From Gemmatimonadota bacterium (GTDB lineage Bacteria; Gemmatimonadota; Gemmatimonadetes; Gemmatimonadales; Gemmatimonadaceae): DNA of 12,126 nt. This document shows positions 11,722 to 12,126 of the stretch, in pieces (position 1 is the first letter of the stretch; every line of letters begins with the position of its first letter). Under the pieces are notes generated by a model. It searched no databases, was not told the origin of the DNA, and was given only the letters and a program-made list of their open reading frames with translations. The position numbers and the translations under genes are program-made. The stretch is from NCBI GenBank assembly GCA_029884515.1, contig JAOUHR010000029.1:1-12126 (forward strand), written 5' to 3'.

Positions 11722-12126
11722 TGCCGCCACGACGTCGCCGGGCCGCGGAGGGCCCGGGCAGTCCACACCTCGGCGAGTCGCTCCCGCTCGAGCGGAAACT
11801 GGGGCTCTACTACTGGATGCGGCTCACCCGCACGCTCGAGGAACGACTCGTCGCGCTCTACCGCCAGACCAAGGTCGTCGGCGGGCTCTTCCGGTCGCTC
11901 GGGCAGGAGGCGGACTCCGTCGGCTCGGCGTTCGCGCTGGAACGGCGCGACATCCTCTCGCCGCTCATCCGGAACCTCGGCGCGATGCTCGTGAAGGGCG
12001 CGACGCCGCTCGAGATCCTCAAGCAGTACATGGCCCGGGGCGACTCGCCCACGCGCGGCCGCGAGCTCAACATCCACTTCGGCGACACCGACCGCGGATT
12101 CATCGGCCAGATCTCCCCGCTCGGCG
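11721..12126 (+). CDS. 2-oxoacid dehydrogenase E1 component, alpha subunit (N-terminal part)
   Basis: The frame is open from ATG at 11721 (overlapping the preceding stop as TGATG) to the right edge, 135 codons. After a basic leader (MPPRRRRAAEG) it reads LYYWMRLTRTLEERLVALYRQTKVVGGLFRSLGQEADSVGSAFAL, the typical N-terminus of thiamine-diphosphate-dependent E1 alpha subunits (pyruvate or branched-chain 2-oxoacid dehydrogenase). Further on, the RGRELNIHFGD segment corresponds to the (G/R)R..x-H(F/M)x region ahead of the G-x-x-x-x-x-P-x-A core. The cofactor-binding GDG...N motif would lie beyond the edge. M33 (WMRLTRTLEE) is an alternative start, but the TGATG overlap favours 11721. An E1 beta gene and E2 may follow outside the window. 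Whether the substrate is pyruvate or branched-chain 2-oxoacids cannot be told here. Confidence 0.87.
   Translation, partial: MPPRRRRAAEGPGSPHLGESLPLERKLGLYYWMRLTRTLEERLVALYRQTKVVGGLFRSLGQEADSVGSAFALERRDILSPLIRNLGAMLVKGATPLEILKQYMARGDSPTRGRELNIHFGDTDRGFIGQISPLG

Noticed and set aside
1..12126. CRISPR arrays, insertion sequences, prophage or toxin-antitoxin genes
   Set aside because: No regularly spaced repeats, transposase motifs or small paired frames were seen; composition is uniform by eye.

Overview
This is a GC-rich (roughly 70%), densely coded bacterial window with nine complete and two edge-truncated protein genes, no RNA genes, no mobile elements and no CRISPR. Lipoprotein signals, periplasmic wall-degrading enzymes and the gene mix suggest a diderm, and the style (many starts without a Shine-Dalgarno, a NagZ-amidase fusion, ino1 beside a CDP-alcohol phosphotransferase) fits Gemmatimonadota. 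That taxon is an inference from gene content and style; no marker gene is present.

Layout. (1) Positions 1-1532, plus strand: the end of an APC-type amino-acid permease, directly abutted by a dicarboxylate/amino-acid:cation symporter. A perfect 48-bp palindrome (1546-1593) separates this pair from the convergent genes. (2) Positions 1598-4076, minus strand: a sodium:solute symporter followed by a BadF/BadG-type sugar kinase (N-acetylglucosamine/N-acetylmuramic acid kinase family). (3) Positions 4093-4595, minus strand: a self-contained erpA-like iron-sulfur carrier gene with a recognisable promoter and an intrinsic terminator. (4) Positions 4610-8815: a divergent pair, a 967-aa lipoprotein fusing a NagZ-type GH3 N-acetylglucosaminidase to an AmiE/beta-lactamase-fold hydrolase (minus) and a NamZ/DUF1343 exo-N-acetylmuramidase (plus). 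Their start codons overlap head to head. (5) Positions 8963 to the end, plus strand: a tight operon-like series with a CDP-alcohol phosphatidyltransferase (probable phosphatidylinositol-phosphate synthase), myo-inositol-1-phosphate synthase, a small Tat-type lipoprotein, a 103-aa protein of unknown function, and the start of a 2-oxoacid dehydrogenase E1 alpha subunit.

How the genes fit together. Blocks 2 and 4 read as a cell-wall sugar salvage locus: AmiE removes the peptide, NagZ and NamZ peel GlcNAc and MurNAc from glycan ends, a Na+-driven transporter could import the sugars, and the kinase could phosphorylate them. The exolytic set matches Bacillus subtilis NamZ-NagZ-AmiE, but the PTS transporter is replaced by a symporter plus kinase, and no MurNAc-6-P etherase (MurQ) is in the window. 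Block 5 encodes the two committed steps to an inositol phospholipid: glucose-6-phosphate to inositol-phosphate, then transfer to CDP-diacylglycerol. Block 1 imports amino acids or dicarboxylates. The link between these blocks beyond proximity is inferred.
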